This document shows positions 43,522 through 52,960 of a stretch of DNA of 64,000 nt, piece by piece. Position 1 is the first letter of the stretch. Every line of letters begins with the position of its first letter. The stretch is from NCBI RefSeq assembly GCF_000143415.4, contig NW_003314268.1, positions 139,117 to 203,116 on the forward strand, in the 5' to 3' direction. A program made the position numbers and the translations under genes. Source of the DNA: Selaginella moellendorffii. Taxonomy: Eukaryota; Streptophyta; Lycopodiopsida; Selaginellales; Selaginellaceae. Under the pieces are notes generated by a model that was not told where the DNA came from, made no database searches, and saw nothing but the letters and a program-made list of their open reading frames with translations.

Positions 43522-44781
43522 ATGAGTATGAAAATCTCTTGCCTTCCAGTGCTGCTGCTGCTGCTGCTGCTGCTCGGTATCGTTCATCTCTCAGTGGCAG
43601 AGACTCATCCGGGCGATGTCACGGTGCTCAAGAACATCAAGGCAGCGGTGGCAGCGTTTCTACCGCAGTCCAGCTGCGTTGCTTCGTGGGACTTCTCGCG
43701 TGATCCCTGTGACTCGTACGCGTCGGAGAAATTCGTCTGCGGCTTCAGCTGTGACGCGGCCAATCCTCGGAGCAAGAGAATCGCACGGCTTGAGCTGGAT
43801 GCGTCTGGCTACTCTGGTGCAATTCCTCGGTCACTTGGCAACCTCGAGTCTCTGGTGGTGCTGGACATCTCGCAGAATTCTTTCACGGGATCCATCCCTT
43901 CGGAAATTGCGAGGCTCAGGAATTTGCAGAAGTTGGACTTGTCAGGAAACAAGCTGTCCGGGGCTCTCCCACAATCCATGGCTCAGCTCAACAAGCTTGA
44001 GTACCTGTCGGTGGCAAACAACAAGCTTAGTGGAACTCTTCCAGTAAGTTTGTTTTCTTCTATGAAAGATTTGCAAAGGCTTTACCTCCAAAACAATCAA
44101 TTCGCTGGTGCGCTTCCGACGTCACTCTCCAATACCGTCAACCTGAGATACTTCGACGCCAGCCATAATGGCTTCGCGGATAGTCTGCTCTTCTCCAAGC
44201 TGCCGAAGTCTCTATACCAGCTTTCACTGCGAAGTAACGCAGCCTCTCTGACGCTTGACAGCCCCGACGTTACAAGGTTTCAGGATCTCGAGGTGCTGGA
44301 CTTGAGCAGCAACAAAGTAAGGGGACCTCTCCCTTCCACGATATTCTTGCTACCGAGCCTCCAGCAGCTAAACCTTTCCCACAACCAGCTCACTTCAATC
44401 AGCTCAACCGATCACCTGGATTTTAGCAACAGCCAGCTCGTTGCTTTTGACGCGAGTCATAACAACATCCGAGGCAGCTTGCCGGTTGCATTGTCGAGGC
44501 TTAACAGGCTTTCATCCCTCTCCTTAAGCAGCAACCACTTCACCAGTAGAATCCCAGACGAGTACGCGAAGAAAGTTGCAGCCGACGGTTCCACTGCTCT
44601 ACCGCTGGCCAGACTGTTCTTGGATGGAAACTATCTCCAAGGCGAGGTACCCAGCCTGTTTCTAAAGCCCCTCCCAAATCTCATCAGCGCCAGCTTCACA
44701 TACAACTGCCTCAAGAAATGTCCAGCCAGTCTTTCCTTCTGTAGTGGAAGCCAGAGGCCCGATTCCGAGTGCCGCTACTAG
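43522..44781 (+). CDS. Secreted leucine-rich repeat protein (no kinase, no membrane anchor)
   Basis: An intronless frame; ATG at 43522 gives 419 residues, with a second in-frame ATG two codons later. A signal peptide follows (ISCLPVLLLLLLLLGIVHLS). An N-terminal cap has paired cysteines (SSCVASWDFSRDPCDSY; FVCGFSCDAA). Plant-type LRRs follow from about residue 95, for example LVVLDISQNSFTGSIPSEIA, LQKLDLSGNKLSGALPQSMA and LQRLYLQNNQFAGALPTSLS, roughly ten repeats. A C-terminal cysteine cap reads YNCLKKCPASLSFCSGS. There is no transmembrane helix or kinase. It is probably an apoplastic recognition or polygalacturonase-inhibitor-like protein; the ligand is unknown. It converges with the LanC-like gene, the stops being 88 bp apart. 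Confidence 0.92.
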   Translation: MSMKISCLPVLLLLLLLLGIVHLSVAETHPGDVTVLKNIKAAVAAFLPQSSCVASWDFSRDPCDSYASEKFVCGFSCDAANPRSKRIARLELDASGYSGAIPRSLGNLESLVVLDISQNSFTGSIPSEIARLRNLQKLDLSGNKLSGALPQSMAQLNKLEYLSVANNKLSGTLPVSLFSSMKDLQRLYLQNNQFAGALPTSLSNTVNLRYFDASHNGFADSLLFSKLPKSLYQLSLRSNAASLTLDSPDVTRFQDLEVLDLSSNKVRGPLPSTIFLLPSLQQLNLSHNQLTSISSTDHLDFSNSQLVAFDASHNNIRGSLPVALSRLNRLSSLSLSSNHFTSRIPDEYAKKVAADGSTALPLARLFLDGNYLQGEVPSLFLKPLPNLISASFTYNCLKKCPASLSFCSGSQRPDSECRY

Positions 44782-44869
44782 ATATAAGTCGACTCGTCAC
44801 CACCACGTTATCGTTGACATAAATAAACAAACTGCTGCCTACTATGTTACATACAACCTGTTCCTTCCA

Positions 44870-46464
44870 CTACAGCTCGTAACCAGGAAATCTCGCTTCC
44901 TCAGGACGCTGCAAGTCGAGCCAAAGAAAGGCCGTTCCCGCAAGTCCTTCAAACAAGGAGTATGGGTGATCCCCACCGTGCATGTCCCCCGAGTCAATAA
45001 GCTCTCTGCCTTGGTTGCACAAGAAGGTGGCGAATGACCGAGCACGGAAAAGATGCTTCCTATCCCCAGTAAGCCGGTAAAGAGCCAGAAATGGATATGT
45101 GTTGCCACTGACCCCATGGCAGAGTCCAACTCGTCGTAAAAGGCCCTTCTTCCAGATGAGCTCTCCAGCAGCAACAGCGGCTTCCCGAAATACAGGCTCA
45201 GGAAACACCTGAAACTTTCGCGTTATTTCGCAGAAATGCCGTAGTGACAAACCTTGGCAGCTTTGCACAGCGTGAGGCAGATTCCAGGTGCACCATGACA
45301 CCAGTGGATCAGCTTGTCCCGTTGATTGCCGTCACTGGATGGATAGTTTCCAGACTGAAACCTGTTGGCTATCATGTAGAGCAGCGTTTCTTTCACATCT
45401 GCAGCATCCCTTGCTGACAAAGCGAAATGCATCAGGACGTACATTATCCCTGCCAGACCGTGAGCAGCGCCCCAATATCTTGTACCATGCCATTGATACA
45501 TGAGAGGACAAGAGCTTTGAGATGCCCCTGCTCGGCCAGCAGCTAAAATAGCATCAACAATAGGCCCCTGCACCGAAGAAAGGAAACGATCAAGCAACGT
45601 CACCACTTCAAACAGTTATACCGTAGTTGTCCAAGGAATGGTTTCATTCCCAATGTGCATGTTTACGAATAAAGACGCCCACAGAAATCCTGCCCTCCCA
45701 TATAGAAGTTCATATGGCATGCCAAGACCTCCATCTGAAGGACCCGCAGAGAGGGCCTTTTGTTTAGCAACCTGCTATGCCGAGTTAGATTACAAAACAA
45801 TCAAGAAAAGAATAAGAACACAGCAAAACAAACCTCTTCAAACAAGTTAAGATAAAAGTCGACTCTTTGTTGGTCACCTCTGCTCTTGGCAGCCACCATT
45901 CCAAGAGCATAAATCCCTGGCTGGCCACAAATGAATGTGACGTACCTGTATCATCCAAGATAAAACATAAAAAATGGATAACCATATACTACAAGAACGC
46001 TTACTGTTTCATAGACTGCGCTGCCGCAGCACAGTGATCGATGATCTCCGAGCACAGCGCGAGATCTTCTTTCTTCTGGGTCACCTCGAAGGATTTCAGG
46101 CACAAGTATGCAGTCCCCAAGACGCCAGTGTAGAAAATTGGATCTTTCACTCGTGTGCCACCACGTCCCCAAGTTACTTGGACGATCTAGAGCAACACAC
46201 ATAGCCAAAGTTCTTGAGCAAACAAAAAAGGAAAAAGAGTGAGAAGAGAACGAACGTACTAACCTCGTCCTTCAAGGCCAGGGCGGATTTGAGAAGCTTC
46301 TCCGGCGAAGCTAGATGTGGATGCCGGAACGGCGCGGCGAGATTGACGCTGTAGCCTTCGGCAGTCCTTGGAATCTCCTTGCCGCTCTCGAGGATTTCTT
46401 GGACATTTGCCTCCTCCTTCTCGGAGTAATCCGCGAGATTATTCAAGAAGAACCTGTCCGACAT
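44870..46464 (-). CDS. LanC-like protein (GCR2/LANCL family), 6 exons
   Basis: Exons on the - strand: 46464-46264, 46186-46005, 45945-45834, 45771-45622, 45567-45253, 45208-44870; total 1299 nt, 432 residues, the usual plant LANCL size. The start at 46464 (MSDRFFLNNLADYSEKEEA) matches the family N-terminus. Core motifs are DPIFYTGVLGTAYLCLKSFE, FICGQPGIYALGMVAAKS, LLYGRAGFLWASLFVN, QWHGTRYWGAAHGLAGIMYV, IHWCHGAPG and LCHGVSGNTYPFLALYRL. The Cys of WCHG and the Cys-His of LCHG are the expected zinc ligands. LanC-like proteins have an alpha-toroid fold; animal members add glutathione to dehydroamino acids, while plant roles remain debated. A frame open 5' of the chosen ATG adds 37 codons not typical of the family. 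Confidence 0.95.
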
Positions 46465-46718
46465 TGTCACCACGAAGCTCCTGCTCGCTGCTGGTACTTG
46501 GCCGATGCGAGATCGAAATCCCCAGCCGCCAAGCCTCCTTAGAGAAATCCTAGAATGCCGATCCAAGAAGCGCATAATCCATTGCTATCTTGGTGACTCG
46601 CAGCAAGCTGCAGTGGCCGAGAGAGAGAGATCGAGAGAAAGAATGGAAACCCTAGGCAGAGCCAGTGCCACGGTTAAAGTGGAAGGACGAAGAAGATATT
46701 CTCTGCCTGGAAAAGGAA

Positions 46719-47036
46719 TTAATTGATCCCGTTGCCGCTGCTAGTGTCGTCTTGCCGATAATCCAAGCAAATGGTGAGATTTTCCTTGGCGATCCGGCAC
46801 GAGTTCCTCACCCGCGCTGTTCCAGCGCCCGTGCAGTAGATCTTGACGGCCTCAACCTGCTCGGGGCAAACGATCTCCACCAGGCACATCGCCGCGAGCT
46901 TGTTGAGATGGCCGCACACCAGGCTGCGCTCCGGCTCCGATCGATACCGCGCATTGCAGCGCTCCAGCGCCTGGATTTTGGCGCCGCATTTGCGGCTCAC
47001 CGCCGCGTCGATCGAGGATCCCGCGTCACTGCTCAT
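46719..47036 (-). CDS. Small CX9C-motif protein
   Basis: An intronless frame of 105 residues. Cysteines are spaced as CGAKIQALERC (CX9C), CGHLNKLAAMC (CX9C), CPEQVEAVKIYC (CX10C) and CRIAKENLTIC (CX9C). Paired CX9C helices are the hallmark of small proteins oxidised by Mia40 in the mitochondrial intermembrane space, many involved in respiratory complex assembly. I cannot name the orthologue. It lies on the same strand as GAR1 (107 bp upstream) and the LanC-like gene (254 bp downstream). Confidence 0.75.
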   Translation of the reverse strand: MSSDAGSSIDAAVSRKCGAKIQALERCNARYRSEPERSLVCGHLNKLAAMCLVEIVCPEQVEAVKIYCTGAGTARVRNSCRIAKENLTICLDYRQDDTSSGNGIN

Positions 47037-47143
47037 CCAAAATATTTCGACCTAAAACCTCCCTCCTAAAAACCATCTCGAGAAGCTCTCGTGTTAGCAA
47101 AGAGAGAAAATTTCACAAAGGAGTATCTAAAGAGAGCTTGTGG

Positions 47144-48001
47144 TTAGAATCTTCCACGACCTCTGGCACGTCCCCGGAATCCACCACCACCGCTGCTTCT
47201 TCCGCCACGGAATCCGCCGCCGCCGCCATTTCTTCCGCCACGGAATCCTCCTCCACGCCCGCGGCCTTGGTAAAAAATTGTCAATGTAGAAGAGATTTTA
47301 CAATCATAGTTAATATTTACCTCTTCCACCGCCGCCTCTACCTCCGCCGCGACCAAAGCCGCCACCACCAGCTTGTGGTCTAAAGAAAAAATCGGTAAGT
47401 CGAAAGAAGGAAATGGATGAAAATGGAAGGCGGGGGGAGATCAAAGGGGGAAAAAATGGATTTGATCGAAGAATGCGAAGAACTTACTGCGTGAATCGTG
47501 TGAGTTCTAGCGTCTGCCTCGGATCGATGTAGAACTTATCGCCAGGATGATAGGAAGTAGCGACGATGCCGTCTTGCATCTTAATCGAGAAAAACTGGAA
47601 AGATCAAAGGAAGAAAACCAATGCTTGGATCGACCAGAATGAAATGCGCGAAGAACTTACGGGCTCATTGATGGGGCCAAATATTTCTTCCACCCTTCCA
47701 ATCTGCGCCTTGTTCTCCAGGAAAATGGCGGCATTGAATTTCGGGATCTTCGCATCCGCGACGAGCTTCACCACCGCCTCGCCCTCGCAAGCGTGCGAGA
47801 ACGTCGAGATCGCTGCGGCATTGTCGCGATTCAATCAATCTCGGAGAAAAACACGAAAAACTCACCCACAACCTCTTCCGGAGGACCCTCGTCTCGAAAT
47901 CCTCGCGCGCCACCACGAAACCCTCCACGAAATCCACCGCCGCCTCGCCGGCCCCCGCCGCGGAAGCCCCCATCTCTTCCTCCCCCCCTTGGCGGCCTCA
48001 T
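47144..48001 (-). CDS. GAR1: GAR1, H/ACA snoRNP subunit 1, 5 exons
   Basis: Exons on the - strand: 48001-47866, 47812-47661, 47594-47488, 47379-47321, 47265-47144; 576 nt, 191 residues. An N-terminal RGG/FRGG-rich arm ([20 protein letters not shown]) is followed by the conserved core ([80 protein letters not shown]) and a second RGG arm ending [12 protein letters not shown]1 is part of the nucleolar box H/ACA particle that makes pseudouridine in rRNA and snRNA. It is transcribed divergently from the E2 gene with 128 bp between start codons. Confidence 0.96.
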
Positions 48002-48129
48002 TCTCTATAAACCCTATACCTCCAGACGGACGTCCAGCCTGTCAAGCATATTCTGTTACCATAACGCAGATAGAATATTTTAACATAAGTTTTGCCGACG
48101 TGGCGGAGAACTTAGGGTTCGTGGGTAAA

Positions 48130-49311
48130 ATGGCCGAGAGAGCTTGTGTGAAGCGCCTACAGCGCGAATTCAAGGCGCTGTGCAAGGTAAGAATCCAGCT
48201 CTCCGGGATGATCTCATTGTTAGCAATGGTGTGCCGCGATTGATCAGGAACCAGTGCCGCATGTCGTCGCCAAGCCGTCGCCGAGCGACATTCTGGAATG
48301 GCGTGAGTATTTCCTCCTCTATAATCGTTGCTGGATCGCTTTGTTCTTCGTTTGATTCAGCTGCCAAAGTTTTCTTTCCTGGCAGATTATGTGCTCGAGG
48401 GTAGTCAAGGGACTCCATTCGAAGGTAAGCAAATAGAATAAGCCTCTCACACTTTCGGGGCTTTTGATTCTCAAGCTTTGTGCGAACGAATGCAGGGGGT
48501 TTCTACCATGGCAAGCTTAAATTTCCTCCAGAGTATCCTTACAAGCCGCCTGGAATAAGGTAAAGTTTTCTCTTTGTTTTTTTTCTTCTACACTGTGACC
48601 TCTTTTCCTGCAGTATGATCACTCCAAATGGTCGCTTTGCAACCCAGAAGAGGCTGTGCATGTCCATGAGTGACTGTAAGCATCAATCGCTTATTTCTCC
48701 TCTCATTGTGTGTTCTTCTCGCAGTTCATCCAGAGACTTGGAATCCAATGTGGTCAGTTTCAAGGTACTGTCCTAGATTGTCACGAAAACTTGTCATTTA
48801 TTTGTGGCCTTTTGTCGCAGTATTCTTACGGGATTGCTGTCCTTCATGGTAATACGATGGCGTTTTCTCTCACAATCACTCGATTTTTTCTTCCTTTTAG
48901 ATGGATAATTCTCCCACGACTGGAAGTTTAACCACAAGCGACGAGGAGAAACGGCGCCTCGCTCGATCATCGCTTGCTTTCAATTGTCAAAAGTAAGAAA
49001 GTTCTTGTTTTGAAAAAGTCGAGATTCTGCATATCAACTTCTTTTTACTTTTCCGCAGTGTGACGTTCAGAAAAATGTTTCCAGAGTACATCCAAAAACA
49101 GGCCGAGATGCAGACGCTTTGCGAGCAAAAATCAGAGCAACAGCCCGTCAACAAGCCCGGCGAGCCGGAAAACACAGTGGCAGAGAATCGACGCAACAAG
49201 GATCACAACAGGCATTTCATGTTCCCAGGTTGGCTCGGGGCAATTCTGTTAGCTCTCTTGTGTAGTATAATGGCGTTGCCGCTGCTTTCATTGGATCTAA
49301 CCAAGCAGTGA
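48130..49311 (+). CDS. UBE2J-type (UBC32/33/34-like) membrane-anchored ubiquitin-conjugating enzyme, 9 exons
   Basis: Exons: 48130-48186, 48248-48302, 48386-48424, 48496-48559, 48614-48675, 48725-48764, 48821-48848, 48901-48992, 49059-49311; 690 nt, 229 residues. The E2 core reads VKRLQREFKALCKEPVPHVV, GTPFEGGFYHGKLKFPPEYP and GRFATQKRLCMSMSDFHPET; the active-site Cys lies in KRLCMSMSDFHP, the J-type signature lacking the usual HPN. SILTGLLSFMMDNSPTTGS follows. A C-terminal tail anchor (GWLGAILLALLCSIMALPLL) places it on the ER membrane with the catalytic domain in the cytosol. Members act in ER-associated degradation. The 3' end converges on EMG1, 48 bp apart. Confidence 0.95.
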
Positions 49312-49359
49312 TGGGAGTCTTCGTGTGGGATTTTTCTTCGCGAGCAAAGGGTCTGATTT

Positions 49360-50348
49360 TCATATAATCTGCCAGTGTTGTTCTAAAGCATTGCAAATCC
49401 GTCCTATGCAGCACGCTGCACTCAAAGGATACTCTGACACTGCAAAGTTTCATGCTTGTAATGAAAGGAAAAGAAAGATTTTTTAAGCTCTTTACCTGCG
49501 ACTAGATCGTCAATGTAATCGGCCTCGATTTTTCCATGAGCCATGGCTCCCACTACAAAAACTAGAGTTTCTTCGGGTCCAGAGGCTGCGACGTAGTCTC
49601 TTAGTTGCACGACTTTCGGTGCTCTGTAAGATAGTCCTGCAACGGAAGAGAATTTGTATCACGTCTCAAAAGTTTTTCACGTCCGCGTACCGATTCGACG
49701 AACTCCAGCCGGGAGGTGTCGAGTGACTGGCTGTTTTACAACTCGCAGGAGTTTATCAGGCCCATTCGTAGCACGAATACTTAGCTTTTGAAGCAACTGT
49801 GCTGGAAAACGCGAAAAACCAGTAAAACAAAGCTAAGCTTTGGATGAAAGATAGAACTTTACCCATGAGTCCACAAAAGCGTTTAAACGTTCGAGGGAGA
49901 CGAATGTGAGGATTTACTTGGATGAGAACATTGTTCTCAGTCTTGACATAGAGAGCTTTCAATCGCCCAGCTTTGTTGAGTGGACTGTCGAGGATCGCTA
50001 GAAGGGCCTGTTCCAGAACCAAAAAACAAGTGAAACTCTCACAAAAATCCCCAAGGTCGTGCTACCTGATGCAAGATATCCGGACGATACAACGCTGGAT
50101 CGCGCTTGTGCTTCCTCAGAAAATTCGCGTGATCGTCGCAATTGAGCAGCTGATAAGTCTGCGCCGAGAATGAGAGAGAAATCAAGCACTTCCACTCGAC
50201 AATGCGGCCGAAATTATCCCCTCCATACCTTGCCGACCTTGGCGGTCTCCAGCGACGCGCGCTCGAGAACGATGATCACTCCACTCTTGTCGTCGTCGCG
50301 ATCGCCCTGGCCAACGCTAGCGTCTTGGACGGCAGTATCGTCCGCCAT
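49360..50348 (-). CDS. EMG1: EMG1/NEP1, 18S rRNA pseudouridine-N1 methyltransferase, 6 exons
   Basis: Exons on the - strand: 50348-50229, 50158-50066, 50007-49863, 49801-49691, 49636-49496, 49439-49360; 690 nt, 229 residues. An acidic N-terminus is followed by the SPOUT-type NEP1 core: VIIVLERASLETAKVGKTYQ, LLAILDSPLNKAGRLKALYV, VLIQVNPHIRLPRTFKRFCG, KQPVTRHLPAGVRRIGLSYR, VFVVGAMAHGKIEADYIDD and SEYPLSAACCIGRICNALE. The GAMAHG loop and SxYPLSA segment form the knot that binds S-adenosylmethionine. The enzyme methylates N1 of a pseudouridine of 18S rRNA in the nucleolus and is needed for small-subunit assembly. Confidence 0.97.
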
Positions 50349-50374
50349 AGCCAAAGCCCTAACCAAAACCTCAA

Positions 50375-50450
50375 GAACCCTAATTTATAGTATTCTCTCT
50401 TCTAATCCTTTGGAACCCTAATTTATAGTATTCTCTCTTCTATTCCTTTG
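50375..50450. repeat. 38 bp tandem duplication over a stop codon
   Basis: Units 50375-50412 and 50413-50450 both begin GAACCCTAATTTATAGTATT. The second unit contains the stop codon of the acidic protein gene; the first lies in the leader of EMG1. A recent slip in a 91 bp intergenic gap. Confidence 0.85.
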
Positions 50451-51074
50451 GTTTCTCGGGCTCTTTCTCGGGCTTCTCCTTCTTCTCTTCTTCTTCCTCC
50501 TCCTCTTTCTCTTCTTCCTCGTCCTCGTCTTCCTCCGGAGGATCGCAAGGTAGCGGCGGTGGCAATGGAGCTTTCATGGGACTGAATTGCGGGAAGATAT
50601 CGGGTCTCCGGCCAGGAGCTGGTCGATCCCATTCCTGTCGAGCAATCCAGTGAGAAATCTCCGCTAGAACGAGAACTCGCCAGAGAATCCTGACTTACAA
50701 TTGGGAAATCTAGAGGCGACCTCTTTGTCATTTTCTCTTCGTCGGGTGCCATAGACCGAATTTCACACCGTGATCTGGAAGCCCGAGGCGGCCTGGAGAA
50801 CAAGAAAGAGAGCTAAGCTCCAGAAATTCGAGAGATTGGGGGCACCAAGCTGGCTTACCCGGATTTCCATCTCGAGCAGGGACAAAACAAGCCTCTTCCT
50901 GTGAGAAATTCCGAAGAGCTGAGACCCGACGGATAGATTTCTCGAGAATCACTCACCTGGAGCGCACACCCACACCAGCGACGGCATCGAAGTGGACGGC
51001 GCCGCCACATTTCGAGACGCAAGTGGCAGCGCCGACGCCGCTGCCGACGCCGCCGACACCAGCGTCGTCGCCAT
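50440..51074 (-). CDS. Small acidic protein, probably plastid-targeted, 4 exons
   Basis: Exons on the - strand: 51074-50957, 50898-50859, 50792-50699, 50634-50440; 447 nt, 148 residues, all joins in phase. The N-terminus (MATTLVSAASAAASALPLAS) is rich in Ser and Ala with no acids, like a chloroplast transit peptide. The mature part has a compact conserved-looking core (KMTKRSPLDFPIEWDRPAPG; RRPDIFPQFSPMKAPLPPPL) and a long Glu/Lys tail (about residues 115-148). I do not recognise the family. The exon-2 and exon-3 joins rest on splice signals and frame only. It diverges from the LisH gene (228 bp). Confidence 0.7.
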
Positions 51075-51302
51075 TTCTCCTCCGCTAGAACTGACTAACC
51101 CTAAATCGCCATAAACCCTAAAATCCCCTGTGCTGGCATTGCGCGCCAAATTCCCATTGGTAAGTTTGAAAGCATTGATGGAATAGGGCGCTTCCACGAG
51201 AAGCTAGGGTCTCTCAGTCCTCTCGCGCGCGCTTGGTTCTACCAAGCGCCATTGCGCTCTAGGGCTAGATCCTTCAGCTCCCGCTCGCGTCCGGCGCTAG
51301 CG

Positions 51303-52749
51303 ATGACGAAGCCGCGGCGGAAGAGCGCGGGATGCGATCCCAGACTCGGCACAGGAGGCGTCACGGAGGTACAAATCGCATTTCTCGTCGACTGCTACCT
51401 CAAAGATCGGAGCTACGCGAAGACGCTTCGCGAGTTCCGGACCGAGGCAGCGTCGGTGCTTGCGCCGTGCAAAACGGTGGGTTTCCTTGCTCTTGCGGAT
51501 CTGGGGATTTTCTTCTCGATTTTCACCGGCATTTTGTTCTATCAGGAGGCGCCCATGAAAATGATGAGCCTGAGTGACATTCTAAACGACTACATTGCGC
51601 TCAAAGAGCAAGCTCTGTCCGTCCAGTCGGAGAGATTGAAGCTCGAGAGTTTTGTAGCCAGCGTTAAGGAGATGGTGGCTTCGTATGAGAAATCCAGGGC
51701 TCTTACTTCCTTGGCTCCAGGTAAAGTTTTCATCCTCTTCTTCTTCTTCTTCTTTGCTGCTAACGATCTCTTCTTCATCCATCCAGGGCCACCACCATCT
51801 ACGCCTGCTGCACCAATCACCCATGTAAATTCCGTTCCAAAAAGGAAAACTTCTCCTCGAGGACAGGAAGCGCCCATGCTTGACATCACAAACACCGCGA
51901 TAGGGACCAAGAGAATTCGTCACTGTCCTGGTAACGAAACACTCCTTTTGTTTCTCGTGTTGAAACTTCGCATGCAGTGCTTCCGACCAGAGATGCCAAG
52001 CCTGCTCCATTCACTCCTTCCAGGCCAGCTCCGATCGATCCACAGACTCCACAGCAGTTTGGGCTGCCAATAGGCTCCGGGAGCTTTCAAGTAGCACCCT
52101 CGGAGTTTCTAACACCATCAACAGCTCGGCCTACAAGCTGTGAGCCATCGAAAGCACGCAGCAAGAGACAACAAGTGAAGCCAACGACAAGGAACTGCAA
52201 GTCTCTAGACTTCACCACCTCCAGCGAGCCTCTCCGCCACGCAGCTGGCGATACCAAAACTGGTGCCAACGAGAAGGAGAAAGCACTGGAGAGAGCATCC
52301 GGCCTACCTGTGGACATTCTTTGTGAAGATTTCTTCACGACGGAGCCGCTGTCCTCCATTGACGACATATTGGGAACTTCCCTGGATGGAACGTCCTTCT
52401 CGGAGCTTATGAACTCGATGATGGCCGAGGACATGATCCAAGAGATAAGCTCGCCATCTTCAACTCGTGACAGGTACTTGCGTCGAGCTTTTTTGATGGT
52501 TTTGTCTCTCCGGGCTTACACATTTCTTTCAGCAGTGATCACAACGGGCTCGAGATGGCCGAATCAGATAGTGGATTCGTGGCGGAGATCATATGCGTGG
52601 AGGACGATCAAGGTGCTTAAACTTGTCACACTAAGTTTCGGATTCATTGCTTTGTGTCTTGTATTGCAGAGAGCTGTAAGGTGTCTCCTACTCCCAAATC
52701 GACCAGAAAAGCTTGTGGAAATGCAAACGACGAGAACACACCACCCTGA
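51303..52749 (+). CDS. LisH-domain protein, 6 exons
   Basis: Exons: 51303-51476, 51546-51720, 51787-51930, 51978-52473, 52533-52612, 52670-52749; 1149 nt, 382 residues. The N-terminus has a LisH dimerisation motif (VQIAFLVDCYLKDRSYAKTL, then REF). A short coiled-coil-like segment follows (about 75-110: IALKEQALSVQSERLKLESF). The rest is low-complexity, rich in Ser, Thr and Pro, with basic KR patches suggesting a nuclear protein, an acidic segment near the end (SSIDDILGTSLDGTSFSELM) and a C-terminus ending ENTPP. LisH proteins of this layout often act in chromatin or transcription complexes; the exact role is unknown. Its last exons are partly duplicated at 58866-59115. Confidence 0.82.
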
Positions 52750-52960
52750 CATTGTGAAACCGTGACTTCCACACACAATTATATGAAAGCTGACTTTGTA
52801 TTAGCAATGGATAAAACTATTCTTCCAATCAAACATCAACCTTTTTCTTAGAAGAGTCCCGACGCTACAAACATCCAATGGTGAGAATTGCGCTAAAAAC
52901 CAAAGCCTGAACGATAGAACCTTGGGAGTCTCGTGAAGTTGGAGAGTTGCGAGGTTCTGA

